The translations under genes were made by a program, and so were the position numbers. DNA of 64,000 nucleotides, taken from the NCBI GenBank assembly GCA_009838195.1, contig VXSC01000047.1, positions 150,209-214,208 on the forward strand, in the 5' to 3' direction. The notes beneath the pieces are model-generated. The model saw nothing but the letters and a program-made list of their open reading frames with translations. It was not told the origin of the DNA and did not search any database. The stretch is from Rhodothermaceae bacterium. Its GTDB lineage: Bacteria > Bacteroidota > Rhodothermia > Rhodothermales > Bin80. Of this stretch, positions 8,972-18,407 are shown in pieces (position 1 is the stretch's first letter; every line of letters begins with the position of its first letter).

Positions 8972-10144
8972 TTGTTGACCCGTAACCGCTACCTGCTGCA
9001 TGCCGGGCTATTTGTCGTAACGCTTCTCTCCACCGCCCTTACCGGCGCAGTGGTATTCATTGGTCGGAGCGTAGCCTGGGAAGCAGGAGATGCTGTGCTG
9101 AATATTGGCGGAATCCCATTTACTACGGCATTTCTGGCCGACGCATTTACGTTTGGTGGAGCACTGATCGCTTTTTTGACCATCCATGAATTTGGTCATT
9201 ATATTGCCGGTCGGCTCCACCGTGTTAAAACCTCGCTCCCCTATTTTATCCCATCTCCCCTGATCGGGATTGGCACGCTTGGGGCTGTCATCAGTATCCG
9301 CGAACCGATCCCGAACCTGACAAAACTCTTTGATATTGGTGCTGCGGGGCCGATTGCCGGGTTTGTGATGGTCTTGATCCTTCTGGTCTGGGCAATGGCA
9401 ACCTTGCCCTCCCCTGAGTATATGTTTGGCGTTGGAGGGCATGAACCGCTACTCGACTATATTCGAGCGACTGGAAAATTTCCAGAGACTCCAATTTCTG
9501 ACGCTCCTTCAGGGGGGCGACTGACTCTGGGAGCAACCCCGCTGTACTGGGCACTTACACAGGTATTCCCAAATGTGCCTCCACTGTACGAAATGTACCA
9601 CTATCCCCTCTTGTTTGCGGCTTGGCTGGGACTTTTTTTTACAGCACTTAACCTGATGCCCGTCGGCCAATTGGACGGAGGCCATATCGTCTATGCACTC
9701 TTCGGACCGAAATGGCATGCCCGAATCTCCCGTACATTCATTTTCATGATGCTCTCGTCCATGGCTGTGGGAGCTGCATTGGTGCTTCCCGGCATGCTCA
9801 TTACCATGACTGGAAGTGAGCAGATCGGAAAAATCTTACTCTGGTTCATTCTCGGCGCATTTTTGGCGCTCTGTACACGTCGAGTATTCGGGGAACGGTG
9901 GTGGCTGATGACACTGACGATTCTCGTGCTTGCCTCCTTTGCATCGGCGGTGCCGGATGCGTTGAACTGGTTTGGGTACTTTGGCTGGTTCCCGTGGTGC
10001 CTGCTGTTGATCTTTGTGGTGAAGGTAGACCATCCGCCTGTTCCACTGTCCCATCCCCTCACAAACCGACGGCGGCTGATCGGCTATTTCACTCTGGCCA
10101 TCTTTATTCTGTGTTTCAGTATCAAACCTCTTTACAGTGTATAA
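8972..10144 (+). CDS. Site-2 protease-type membrane metallopeptidase (M50 family)
   Basis: A 390-residue polytopic membrane protein with the zinc-ligand motif HEFGH (in LTIHEFGHYIAGR, about residue 74) and the second conserved motif NLMPVGQLDGGH (about residues 227-238), where the Asp supplies the third ligand. This is the intramembrane protease family that includes bacterial S2P/EGY-like enzymes, which cut membrane-anchored substrates in the lipid bilayer. The start is a TTG (8972 or the adjacent 8975); no ATG exists near the N-terminus. The next gene, a lipoprotein, begins 8 bases after the stop, so they are likely co-transcribed. The natural substrate is unknown. Confidence 0.87.
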   Translation: MLTRNRYLLHAGLFVVTLLSTALTGAVVFIGRSVAWEAGDAVLNIGGIPFTTAFLADAFTFGGALIAFLTIHEFGHYIAGRLHRVKTSLPYFIPSPLIGIGTLGAVISIREPIPNLTKLFDIGAAGPIAGFVMVLILLVWAMATLPSPEYMFGVGGHEPLLDYIRATGKFPETPISDAPSGGRLTLGATPLYWALTQVFPNVPPLYEMYHYPLLFAAWLGLFFTALNLMPVGQLDGGHIVYALFGPKWHARISRTFIFMMLSSMAVGAALVLPGMLITMTGSEQIGKILLWFILGAFLALCTRRVFGERWWLMTLTILVLASFASAVPDALNWFGYFGWFPWCLLLIFVVKVDHPPVPLSHPLTNRRRLIGYFTLAIFILCFSIKPLYSV

Positions 10145-10152
10145 GCGTTACC

Positions 10153-10986
10153 TTGACACGCTCACATCAACTTATTTTTCTCCTGTTCATCGCCTACGTG
10201 GCTGCATGTGACTCTGTACCAGATTCACTCCTGGAGACTTCTGAGCGACTTCCACAGATCACAGGATTTTCGATCACACCCCAACGTGTTGATTTCGCCT
10301 TCCTGGATCAATCCACTATTGAGGGAGATAGCGTGCACATCTCGCTTGACATGATGGTTGAAGTCGTGTCGCCAGGAAGCCCGGTAGCGCAGGTTTCTTA
10401 TGCAATCCTATCTACAGACACGACCGGGGTCCCGCTCCGCACCGGCAGCCTGTCTTCGAAAGGAGATGGCATTCATACTGGTCGCGCAAATATAACCTTG
10501 AGCGCACTGGATGTAGAGAGTTACCCTGTCCTTGTCTATGCTATCGATGCGAATAATCGCCTCGGTGGTGAAGCCAGAACCGCGTTAGAATATGTACGCA
10601 CCTTTGAGCCTAGCTTTCCCCCGGTCATCGAAGAGCTGATCATTCCTGAACGAATTCAGCGGCCAGCTGCTGGTGAGCCTGCCCAAAGCCTGATCTTCAT
10701 TGCAGAAGTCTCCGATCCAGACGGACTTAATAATGTGAGAACCGTGGAGTTTTGGAATGAGTCTGATCCTGGTACCCGATACCCGCTATGCGACGACGGG
10801 AATCTGAGCCCCTGTGGGTCAAGTATTGAAAGTGGGGATGCGGAGGCCGGAGATGGCCTATATACACGTACCGTTTTTATTCTGAGTTCAAATAGTCTTG
10901 GTTTTAACACTTTCATATTTGAAGCAATTGATCGCGCTGGGCTGCGTAGTCAACAGGTCAGTCATACAGTGGAGATCTACGAATGA
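10153..10986 (+). CDS. Lipoprotein of unknown function, first gene of a T9SS cargo set
   Basis: The frame is open from before 9898 but that part lies inside the preceding protease gene; the first sensible start is the TTG at 10153, giving 277 residues with a typical lipoprotein signal (hydrophobic LIFLLFIAYVAAC, lipobox Cys). The rest is beta-rich with repeated patterns such as VQVSYAIL and FIAEVSDPDGLNNVRTVEFW, reminiscent of Ig-like or 'choice-of-anchor' extracellular domains, but I do not recognise a named family. The stop overlaps the ATG of the next gene (ATGA, 10983-10986), so it is translationally coupled to the T9SS-tailed protein. A surface or periplasmic partner of that protein is a guess. 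Confidence 0.7.
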   Translation: MTRSHQLIFLLFIAYVAACDSVPDSLLETSERLPQITGFSITPQRVDFAFLDQSTIEGDSVHISLDMMVEVVSPGSPVAQVSYAILSTDTTGVPLRTGSLSSKGDGIHTGRANITLSALDVESYPVLVYAIDANNRLGGEARTALEYVRTFEPSFPPVIEELIIPERIQRPAAGEPAQSLIFIAEVSDPDGLNNVRTVEFWNESDPGTRYPLCDDGNLSPCGSSIESGDAEAGDGLYTRTVFILSSNSLGFNTFIFEAIDRAGLRSQQVSHTVEIYE

Positions 10987-12572
10987 TATCTCGTGCACTT
11001 CTCGGGATTCTGGTGACCCTTGTTGCTCCGCTACAAGCGCAAGACTTGGTACTTTCCCCTGGAATTCTCTCTAACAATATTACGAACCTTGCCGCGGCAG
11101 GTCCCTCAATCTGGGTAGGACCCTATCTGAATGTATCGCATGACGGAGGAGAAACGTGGCAGGCTGTCAATGCCGAACCATTTCAAGATTTTTCAAACTC
11201 CGTCTATTCACTGGCGATCAGTGGCCAATCTATCTGGGCAGGTGTGGGGAATCAATACACACGAAGAGATGGTGAGGGGCGATTGCAGAGAATCAACGAA
11301 ATCACTGGAATCCTGCATTCTCCCGATGGCGGAGATACATGGAATTACTGGCTTCCTGCACCACCGGTAGACGATGATCCGGTGACTACCGGACTACTTG
11401 ATAACCCGGACGATTCACAGATCACCTACGGAACCGTTACGCTCACCACCTTGCCCATTACCGTTCCGGCACAGGTCGCGCCATGGGATTTAGATTTTGA
11501 TCCTGGCACCGAGACTCTCTGGATCGCGGGACAACTCTCGGGACTTCGTCGCAGTCCCGATTTGGGACGAACCTGGGAGCGTGTTGTACTCCCTCCAGAT
11601 ACGACCTCCTACCTTGGACCGGAATTAGGATATGATTTCCCGTTCACGGTGCAACCGGTAGGAATTGCGGTTAGTATGTTTCATGGCCTCAACTTTCAGG
11701 CCTATGCTGTACTGGTTGACGAAACCGGTACGATCTGGGCAGGAACTGCCGGCGGTCTCAACCGCTCAGAAGACGGAGGCACGAGTTGGTACCACTACAC
11801 GACAGACGACGGTATGCTCGGAAACTGGATTATTTCCATTGAAGAGCAGCCCCGCGGAACACAGCCTCCGGCGATCTGGATGACGAACTGGCCGGGGCGG
11901 GGAAGAGGCCAGGGCCACGGAATAGCTGTTACCCGTGACCAGGGTGCCACTTTCCAAACCGCTCTGCACGGCGAAGAGTGCTCCGACTTTGCGTTTGATG
12001 GCCCACGAGTCTACGTTGCCTGTGAACGAGGATTATACCAGTCCCGGGATGATGGAATCACGTTTTTCTTCAATAATGAATTCATTGACCGTGAAGATCC
12101 GGTACGGAGTATGCGCCCTGGTGCGCGAGTATATGCCGTTGAAGTAACGGACGATGCGGTTTGGGTTTCGTCACAGGACGGACTGTTTAAGAGTACGGAT
12201 CAAGGAAATTCCTGGAGAATTTTTCGAACAGAAGTCCCACTCGACCCAACCAGTCTTCCAGCAATCATTCCAGAAGGTCGGGTGCCAAAGGTATCAACCT
12301 ACGCTTATCCAAACCCGTTTTCACCGTCTACGGATCGCTTGGTCCGCCTGCGCTATGATTTGGATCAATCGCAGACGGTGACTATCCGGATCTTTGATTT
12401 CAGTATGACCCTTGTCCGAGAGATCTCCTCTGCAACCGGTTCTGCCGGAGCAAATGAAGTGGCCTGGGACGGTACAGATGATCAAGGGGTACGACTGGCG
12501 AATGGCCCCTATTTCTATGCCATTCAGGCACAGCAGGGTACGTTCTGGGGCAAAATCTTGATCGCCGAGTAG
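10983..12572 (+). CDS. T9SS-exported beta-propeller (BNR/sialidase-like repeat) protein
   Basis: A 529-residue protein with a signal peptide (about residues 1-19, cleavage after LQAQ). Its body has repeated blades ending in SxDGGxTW-like motifs (HDGGETWQAV, SPDGGDTWNYW, SEDGGTSWYHY, STDQGNSWRIF), i.e. BNR/Asp-box repeats of a WD40- or sialidase-type propeller. The C-terminus holds a T9SS type A/FlgD-like sorting domain (YAYPNPFSPSTDRLVRLRY ... NGPYFYAIQAQQG). It should thus cross the outer membrane by T9SS and be surface-attached or released. Coupled to the lipoprotein upstream and followed 2 bases later by two PorV-like genes. Enzymatic activity is not evident. Confidence 0.82.
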   Translation: MISRALLGILVTLVAPLQAQDLVLSPGILSNNITNLAAAGPSIWVGPYLNVSHDGGETWQAVNAEPFQDFSNSVYSLAISGQSIWAGVGNQYTRRDGEGRLQRINEITGILHSPDGGDTWNYWLPAPPVDDDPVTTGLLDNPDDSQITYGTVTLTTLPITVPAQVAPWDLDFDPGTETLWIAGQLSGLRRSPDLGRTWERVVLPPDTTSYLGPELGYDFPFTVQPVGIAVSMFHGLNFQAYAVLVDETGTIWAGTAGGLNRSEDGGTSWYHYTTDDGMLGNWIISIEEQPRGTQPPAIWMTNWPGRGRGQGHGIAVTRDQGATFQTALHGEECSDFAFDGPRVYVACERGLYQSRDDGITFFFNNEFIDREDPVRSMRPGARVYAVEVTDDAVWVSSQDGLFKSTDQGNSWRIFRTEVPLDPTSLPAIIPEGRVPKVSTYAYPNPFSPSTDRLVRLRYDLDQSQTVTIRIFDFSMTLVREISSATGSAGANEVAWDGTDDQGVRLANGPYFYAIQAQQGTFWGKILIAE

Positions 12573-12574
12573 AG

Positions 12575-13582
12575 ATGAGACACTCCTTGTACTTGTGTCT
12601 TCTACTGCTTTTGCCCGGCGTAGCCATGGCCCAGACTGCTGGACAGATTGGTCGCATGGGATTTGGGGGTCGGGGAATTGCCGTCGGGAATGCCCTGGCT
12701 GGAGACGCATCTGGTTTCGCCAGCCCATTTTATAACCCCGCACTTGCCCCCTATATCAAGAATCAGAGCCTTGGTCTCAGTGCAGCACTGATGACCCAGG
12801 ATCGCCAACTGCAGTTCGTGGAACTCCAGACCCCTCTCAGGCCATTAGCGGGTATTGCTGCTGGACTCATCCATACGGGGGTCCAGGATATTGACCAACG
12901 CAACTCAAGTGGCTATCATATCAGTATGGTCTCAACAAATGAGTTTGCCTTTTTTGCTGCCTTCGGAGTGCGTGTGGGCAGCAAAGCATCAATCGGTGTG
13001 GGGTTACAACTATTTCGGAACGACTTACATAGTGACCTGCCAGCTGTCCAAACTTTTGGCCTCGATATTGGCATAGGGGTTCATGTTCTTCCTTCTTTAC
13101 ACATCGGTTTGGTCTTGGACGACCTCCTCGCAAAGTACAGTTGGGATACAATCAATCAGGATGGGGCTGGAGTGACTGATAAATTCCCGACGCGCCTGCG
13201 CGTCGGAGCATCCTGGGTCCTTCTGGAAGAGCGGCTGCAACTTCTTGCCGAGTACGAATCAAGCTTTTCTGTACGACAAATCCGGGAATCCAGTGTTATC
13301 TTCACGGGCAGGGCGCCAAGGGAAACCTTCGAGACGCGTGAGCTTACCCTTCATCAAAGCCATTTTCGCGTGGGTGCAGAATATACTCTGGTCCCCCAGT
13401 TCGTCATTCGCGCCGGGATGGGACGAATGGAAGAATTCTCAAGTGGTGGCCCACGCCCCAGTGCAGGATTTATGGTTGAGCAGCCCCTAGGGCTCCTGGT
13501 TACACAGGTTGCGTATACCGCTGTACTAGAGCCGTATGCCCTAGGCACAATGCATCTTATTACCCTGCGATTTTTTCTGTGA
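12575..13582 (+). CDS. PorV/PorQ-like outer-membrane beta-barrel protein
   Basis: A 335-residue protein with signal peptide (cleavage after GVAMAQ). The start of the mature protein (GFGGRGIAVGNALAG, then FASPFYNPALAPY) is the pattern of the PorV/PorQ/FadL-like family (UPF0164), and the rest alternates amphipathic strands ending in an aromatic-rich terminal strand (LITLRFFL), as expected of an outer-membrane barrel. PorV shuttles T9SS cargo to the attachment complex in Bacteroidota. It lies 2 bases after a T9SS cargo gene and its stop overlaps the next gene (GTGA), consistent with an operon dedicated to that cargo. Divergent enough that PorV function is inference. Confidence 0.72.
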   Translation: MRHSLYLCLLLLLPGVAMAQTAGQIGRMGFGGRGIAVGNALAGDASGFASPFYNPALAPYIKNQSLGLSAALMTQDRQLQFVELQTPLRPLAGIAAGLIHTGVQDIDQRNSSGYHISMVSTNEFAFFAAFGVRVGSKASIGVGLQLFRNDLHSDLPAVQTFGLDIGIGVHVLPSLHIGLVLDDLLAKYSWDTINQDGAGVTDKFPTRLRVGASWVLLEERLQLLAEYESSFSVRQIRESSVIFTGRAPRETFETRELTLHQSHFRVGAEYTLVPQFVIRAGMGRMEEFSSGGPRPSAGFMVEQPLGLLVTQVAYTAVLEPYALGTMHLITLRFFL

Positions 13583-14493
13583 GCATGCGCATACTTGTAG
13601 TCCTAGGACTGACCTTACTGGCTGCTCCCGCTATGGGACAGGGGACTGGTCTGAGTTTTCTGCGGATCGGGGTCAATGCACATGCAGGTTCAATGGGCGA
13701 TGCACAAGTATCAAATGTTCGTAATGCCTTCGCAACCTACTGGAATCCAGCTGGATTAGCAGGAGGGAGCAATTCCGCGGCTGGATCTCATCGCCTATGG
13801 ATCGGGGACGTCAGGGTCTATGATGTTGCCGCCCAGCTTCCAATCGGCCCCAACAGTGCGTGGGGCTTGGCATTGACTGCTACAGATAGTGGTGATCTGG
13901 AGGCACGAACTCAACCAGGAGAACCAGATGGCCTCTTCGGTGCCCAGTTTATTAGTGCTGGAGTGAGCTATGCACGCGTCCTAAGTGGACTACGAGTAGG
14001 GATGACCGCCAAATATCTCCGTGAGCGGATATTTGATACGAGTGCGTCAGGGTATGCAGTAGATTTTGGGGTTCAGGCAGATGTTCTTGATGGACGCCTG
14101 AATTTCGGGGCAGGACTCCGTAATCTCGGCCGTATGAGCCCCCTGGAAACGAAACGGACCCCCCTCCCGCGTCTAGTACAAGGAGGCATTGCCCTGTCAC
14201 CACTGCAAATCATCACCGCATTTGACGAGGCCCGCCTTCTGGACCTGATGATAAGTATTGAAGCTTCTCACCTATTCGATGATCGCCTAACACGATTACA
14301 CCTTGGATGCGGAGTCACAATCATGGAGTTGGTTGACCTGCGTGGTGGCTATATCTCCAACGATGAACTGCGGAGCTACACTTTTGGGATTGGATTGTTC
14401 TTTGACAGCATTGACGCGGATTATGCGTACATTCCCTTTGAGGACGGATTTGATGGCCCTGGACATATGCTGAGCCTTTTGTACTACTGGTAA
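13579..14493 (+). CDS. PorV/PorQ family protein
   Basis: A 304-residue outer-membrane barrel of the PorV/PorQ family. After a signal peptide (APAMGQ) come the hallmark residues LSFLRIGVNAHAGSMGDA and FATYWNPAGLAGG, which are better conserved than in the gene before it. The start is GTG 13579 overlapping the upstream stop, or the ATG two codons on (13585). With the neighbouring barrel it forms a tandem pair, possibly a duplicated cargo-shuttle. PorV-type proteins in T9SS bacteria bind the C-terminal sorting domain of cargo in the outer membrane. No signal for separate regulation is visible. Confidence 0.82.
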   Translation: MSMRILVVLGLTLLAAPAMGQGTGLSFLRIGVNAHAGSMGDAQVSNVRNAFATYWNPAGLAGGSNSAAGSHRLWIGDVRVYDVAAQLPIGPNSAWGLALTATDSGDLEARTQPGEPDGLFGAQFISAGVSYARVLSGLRVGMTAKYLRERIFDTSASGYAVDFGVQADVLDGRLNFGAGLRNLGRMSPLETKRTPLPRLVQGGIALSPLQIITAFDEARLLDLMISIEASHLFDDRLTRLHLGCGVTIMELVDLRGGYISNDELRSYTFGIGLFFDSIDADYAYIPFEDGFDGPGHMLSLLYYW

Positions 14494-14565
14494 ACAATGA
14501 TCCGTTTGAACCCAGATGCCTTTAACTCCCGTACTACAGATTTCTTCATAAACATTTGAGATATC

Positions 14566-14814
14566 ATGGGAATCTTTAGTTGGGCACTTTTTGGGCTTCT
14601 AGCCGGAGCACTAGCGAGATGGATCTATCCCGGAGAGCAGGGCTATGGGATATTCAAAACCATGTTCATCGGGATTATAGGCGGCCTTCTTGGTGGCTGG
14701 GCTGGCAGCATATTTTTTGATGTCGGTGCACTTGGCTTTGACTGGCGAAGCCTGCTCGTTGCCGTTCTTGGTGCAATGTTTGTAATCTGGGTTTGGGAGC
14801 GGATTCGCAAATAG
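14566..14814 (+). CDS. GlsB/YeaQ/YmgE family small membrane protein
   Basis: An 82-residue protein with three hydrophobic segments, many glycines, and the pattern GLLAGALARWIYPGEQGYG ... GIIGGLLGGWAGS typical of the transglycosylase-associated (GlsB/YeaQ) family. These tiny inner-membrane proteins are often stress-induced; their role is not settled. The ATG at 14566 gives the normal family length. It sits 32 bases before an AI-2E family transporter gene in the same direction, so the two may be co-transcribed. Confidence 0.85.
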   Translation: MGIFSWALFGLLAGALARWIYPGEQGYGIFKTMFIGIIGGLLGGWAGSIFFDVGALGFDWRSLLVAVLGAMFVIWVWERIRK

Positions 14815-14846
14815 AGCATTCAACAAGAAAATACACGGAAGCGTAA

Positions 14847-15941
14847 GTGACAAGTCCAAGTGTAAACTTCTCAAATTTCAAGCCCCAGAGAATTGTATAC
14901 TTCCTATTGGGATTAATTGCGGCGTTTGTTGTCGGCGTTACACTGCTTGAGCTCCGCAGTGTCCTTGTGCCTTTTTCTGTGGCACTGCTTTTATCGTTCA
15001 TATTTCAGCCCATTGTACTCTATCTCAAGGCACGCCGGATCCCCATGGTAATTGCCTTGGTCGTCGTTTTTGTGGTGCTTGCCGCAGCTGCGACGATCGT
15101 TGGATATATCGTGTATTCAAGTGCGCAGTCATTGGCAACTGCTGCGGATCGCTATCTGCCACGCATTCAAACGGTCATTGCAGATATTGAAGCACTCCTT
15201 CAGAGTGCTGCGGCAGTGATGGGATTAGAAGAAGGTCGGCTTGACCTGAGTCAGGTCATTGACCCATCTATCGTTTCTACATTACTTCAAAGCGGAATCG
15301 GTGAGGCGTTTACTTTTGCAGGAAATACATTTCTAGTCCTCCTGTTTATGCTGTTTATTCTGGCAGGAAGTGGCGAACTGGTGGTAAAAGTTCGGCGTGC
15401 ATATCCCGAAAGTATTGCGGCTCGAATTGCCTCTGTGACTGACAATATCAGCCAACAGGTTCGCCAGTACCTCGTCGCAAAGACGTTGGTCAGCGTAGGT
15501 ACAGGTCTGCTCATCTTTCTTGTCCTCTGGCTCTTGGGAGTTGACTATGCCATCTTCTGGGGATTTTTGGCATTCATCTTGAACTACATCCCCAACATCG
15601 GATCGTTCGTTGCCGTGATCCTTCCGTTCTGCTTCGCATTGCTGCAGTTTGATACGTTAACGATCCCGATCATAGCTGCGCTTTTGATGTGGCTCATTCA
15701 GATGGTCATGGGCAATGTTGTTGATCCAAGGCTCATGGCATTCAGCCTGAACCTCAGCCCCCTTCTGGTGATTGTATCTCTCATATTCTGGGGATGGCTC
15801 TGGGGCATAGCGGGTATGATTCTTGCCGTGCCATTGACAGCAACCATAAAAATCTTCTTCGAGAATATTGACAGCCTACGGCCCATTGCAGTTTTAATGG
15901 GCTCGGTGAATGGAGCCTCGGACTCTCCAGAAGAACCGTAG
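14847..15941 (+). CDS. AI-2E family transporter / putative permease
   Basis: A 364-residue membrane protein with two N-terminal helices, a hydrophilic stretch (about 95-150), and four to six C-terminal helices. The order, the FWGFLAFILNYIPNIGSFVA motif and the VDPRLMAFSLNLSPLLVIVSLIFWGWLWG motif halves are those of the AI-2E/UPF0118 family. Members have been linked to autoinducer-2 export or Na+/H+ exchange; substrate here is unknown. GTG start at 14847. It ends 96 bases before the converging lipoprotein gene on the other strand; no clear terminator hairpin is seen between them. Confidence 0.87.
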   Translation: MTSPSVNFSNFKPQRIVYFLLGLIAAFVVGVTLLELRSVLVPFSVALLLSFIFQPIVLYLKARRIPMVIALVVVFVVLAAAATIVGYIVYSSAQSLATAADRYLPRIQTVIADIEALLQSAAAVMGLEEGRLDLSQVIDPSIVSTLLQSGIGEAFTFAGNTFLVLLFMLFILAGSGELVVKVRRAYPESIAARIASVTDNISQQVRQYLVAKTLVSVGTGLLIFLVLWLLGVDYAIFWGFLAFILNYIPNIGSFVAVILPFCFALLQFDTLTIPIIAALLMWLIQMVMGNVVDPRLMAFSLNLSPLLVIVSLIFWGWLWGIAGMILAVPLTATIKIFFENIDSLRPIAVLMGSVNGASDSPEEP

Positions 15942-16037
15942 GGCTTGGAAGTATCTACTTGCCTTCACCTCTCATCCTAACTCTGACTACCTTTATCCAC
16001 GTGTAGGTCAGAGTACTCTACGAACTGATCCCCGATG

Positions 16038-16718
16038 CTACAATTCACCTAGGGGAAGCAGGTCCTCGTCACCAATATTCACCCTTATATCGTGTCCGCA
16101 GGCGGAGCCTTCCAGATAGATCGGTGGAGCGGAGTCGTCTTCAGACAGCGAGTCAGCAGCAAACTCAAAGGCTGCGTCAATGGGACAATCCCCATTCCTG
16201 TCTCCGACTGCCCAGTCGAGCGCTCCCCTCAGGGAGCCATCAAGGGTTAGGGCTTCAAATAAACCAAATATCTCAAATTGTATGGTGTACTCAAGGTCGG
16301 GATCACCCACTACGACAAAGTCGGTTCCATTCGGGGCCCTAATCCCGCAGGACATCGGGACAGCACGAAGGACAGTGTTCGACCCGAAGCTGGGTGGAAC
16401 TTCATTCTCGAAGTTAACAATCTTGCCGGCCATCTGAACTTCGCCTCCGTTTTCGCACGGCGTCGTCCATTCCAGCGACAATTCGAGTTCCAAGTCATCA
16501 AAACCAATCTCGACATCCTCAAGCGCGGTATCGTCGGCCATAACCTCGAGCATGCCGAGGACCAAGTTCTCGGATTCGCTCTCAGTCAGCGGCGGGCCAC
16601 CGTTATCGGCTGAGGAGTCACACCCTACCAACAGGGCAAGTAGAGCGCTGCACAGCAGCGCGGAGCGGATCAAATAGGTTATGGCTTTTCTGCGTCGATT
16701 TTGATTGAGGTGTATCAA
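16038..16718 (-). CDS. Hypothetical lipoprotein
   Basis: A 226-residue protein I do not recognise. The first 33 residues are a classic lipoprotein signal: basic start (NRRRK), hydrophobic core, and lipobox LLVGC. The mature part is acidic (many Asp/Glu: ESESENLVLGM, DDLELELSLEW) and contains four cysteines after the lipid-bearing one that could form disulfides. It should be anchored to a membrane, facing the periplasm or the surface. It faces the AI-2E transporter gene end to end and is separated from argH by 207 bases with no supported gene. Confidence 0.65.
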   Translation of the reverse strand: MIHLNQNRRRKAITYLIRSALLCSALLALLVGCDSSADNGGPPLTESESENLVLGMLEVMADDTALEDVEIGFDDLELELSLEWTTPCENGGEVQMAGKIVNFENEVPPSFGSNTVLRAVPMSCGIRAPNGTDFVVVGDPDLEYTIQFEIFGLFEALTLDGSLRGALDWAVGDRNGDCPIDAAFEFAADSLSEDDSAPPIYLEGSACGHDIRVNIGDEDLLPLGEL

Positions 16719-16925
16719 AAAGTACGGATTAATTCCATTATCAATATTGCACTGACGATGGCGCTCGAATCGACTGCCATAGTCAACTGGAGCTATGCGA
16801 CACGTTGCTCATCTGTGGGAGTACCTGACAATTCCGGCACGGGCGCGGAAAATACCGATTATAGGCGATGCATACCGCTTGGCGGCGCTGATCTATTCCA
16901 CTGGAAATTACGTGTGTGAACTGGA

Positions 16926-18353
16926 TCAATCGGATTCCCAGCCAGCAACTTCACTCTTGAGTTGCTCTTGTGCAAGCTTGATCTCCCGCTCCACCTCTGT
17001 TGTTGCCGTTCCACCAAGGCTATTCCGCGCATTCACAACTGCATCTAACTCCAGATATTCCAACACATCGTCCCCAATCAATGGGCTCACCTTCCGCATC
17101 TTTTCAATCGGTAATGATTCCAGCGGGATTCCTTCCTCCAGGCAGATTGCAACTAAACGCCCCACCACGTTGTGTGCCTGTCGAAATGGCATCCCCTTAC
17201 GTGCCAAATAATCTGCCAGATCTGTGGCATTGCTGAACGCAGAACCCGCAGCAACTCTCATACGCTCTGCGTGCACTTGAATTCCAGAAAGCATCGCGGA
17301 GTAAATCTTGAGGGACGCCTGGAGAGTATCTGCCGCATCAAAAACTCCCTCCTTATCCTCCTGCATGTCCTTGTTATACGTCAGAGGCAACCCCTTCATC
17401 GTCATAAGCAACGCCATGAGGCTACCACACACCCGGCCAGTCTTCCCTCGAATAAGTTCACACATGTCAGGATTCTTTTTCTGGGGCATGATACTGCTGC
17501 CCGTAGTGTGACTATCCGGCAACGTGATAAAGCCAAACTCCTGACTAGACCACAGAATGAGTTCTTCGCTCAATCTTGACAGGTGTACCATGACAATACT
17601 ACTGAACGAGAGAAAATCCAGCACAAAATCCCGATCACTGACTGCATCCATAGAATTCAAGGCAAGTCCTTTGAATCCCAACTGCTCCGCGGTTGTACCT
17701 CGATCAATATCGAAACTTGTCCCCGCCAAGGCTCCAGCACCGAGGGGCGAATCATTCATCCGCTCCAATGTCTGAGAAAGGCGCTCCGAGTCCCGGCTGA
17801 ACATTGCATAGTAGGCCATCAGATGATGCGCGAAAAGAACTGGTTGTGCGACCTGTAGGTGCGTATAGCCCGGCATGATCACATCCAGATGCGCTTCAGA
17901 AAGATGTACGAGTGTTGACCGAAATGCATGCAACTCTGCCCCAATCTGCTTACCCGCCGTTCGCAACCATAAACGTAAATCCGTAGCGACCTGGTCATTG
18001 CGGCTTCGTGCAGTATGTAATTTTCCGCCCACAGAACCAATTCGCCTAGTCAATTCGTGCTCAATGTTCATGTGGACATCTTCAAGCGCAGGGTCCCAGG
18101 TAAATTTCTCTGCAAGAATATCTCCCCGAATCTCTTCCAGTCCTGTACAAATCACTTTGCACTCCTCTTCGGAAAGAATCCCCTGAGACATCAGCATTGA
18201 TGCGTGTGCGATGGAACCTTCTATATCTTCTATTGCCATTCGCTTGTCGACATCTATTGATGCACCGAAAACCTGGACCAGTCTATCTGTTTCTTCTACA
18301 AAGCGACCGCCCCACATGCGCTTTGGATCACCCGTGCTACGTTGCTTTTCCAT
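16926..18353 (-). CDS. argH: Argininosuccinate lyase
   Basis: A 475-residue cytoplasmic enzyme of the fumarase/aspartase superfamily that splits argininosuccinate into arginine and fumarate, the last step of arginine synthesis. Clear marks: MWGGRF near the N-terminus, VHMNIEHELTRRIG, KLHTARSRNDQVATD, and the superfamily signature GSSIMPQKKNPD. Length is normal (about 460-480). No other arg genes lie in the window, so the gene is separated from the rest of its pathway. It is divergent from the DUF5916 gene with 54 bases between the two starts. Confidence 0.96.
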   Translation of the reverse strand: MEKQRSTGDPKRMWGGRFVEETDRLVQVFGASIDVDKRMAIEDIEGSIAHASMLMSQGILSEEECKVICTGLEEIRGDILAEKFTWDPALEDVHMNIEHELTRRIGSVGGKLHTARSRNDQVATDLRLWLRTAGKQIGAELHAFRSTLVHLSEAHLDVIMPGYTHLQVAQPVLFAHHLMAYYAMFSRDSERLSQTLERMNDSPLGAGALAGTSFDIDRGTTAEQLGFKGLALNSMDAVSDRDFVLDFLSFSSIVMVHLSRLSEELILWSSQEFGFITLPDSHTTGSSIMPQKKNPDMCELIRGKTGRVCGSLMALLMTMKGLPLTYNKDMQEDKEGVFDAADTLQASLKIYSAMLSGIQVHAERMRVAAGSAFSNATDLADYLARKGMPFRQAHNVVGRLVAICLEEGIPLESLPIEKMRKVSPLIGDDVLEYLELDAVVNARNSLGGTATTEVEREIKLAQEQLKSEVAGWESD

Positions 18354-18407
18354 TAGAGGACTGCATTTCCTGTTATCCGCAAATAAAATAGGATTCCCTA
18401 CCGTAAA

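Noticed and set aside
16719..16925. Possible gene remnant between the lipoprotein and argH
   Set aside because: Short frames on the plus strand show no family match; nothing firm enough to call a pseudogene.
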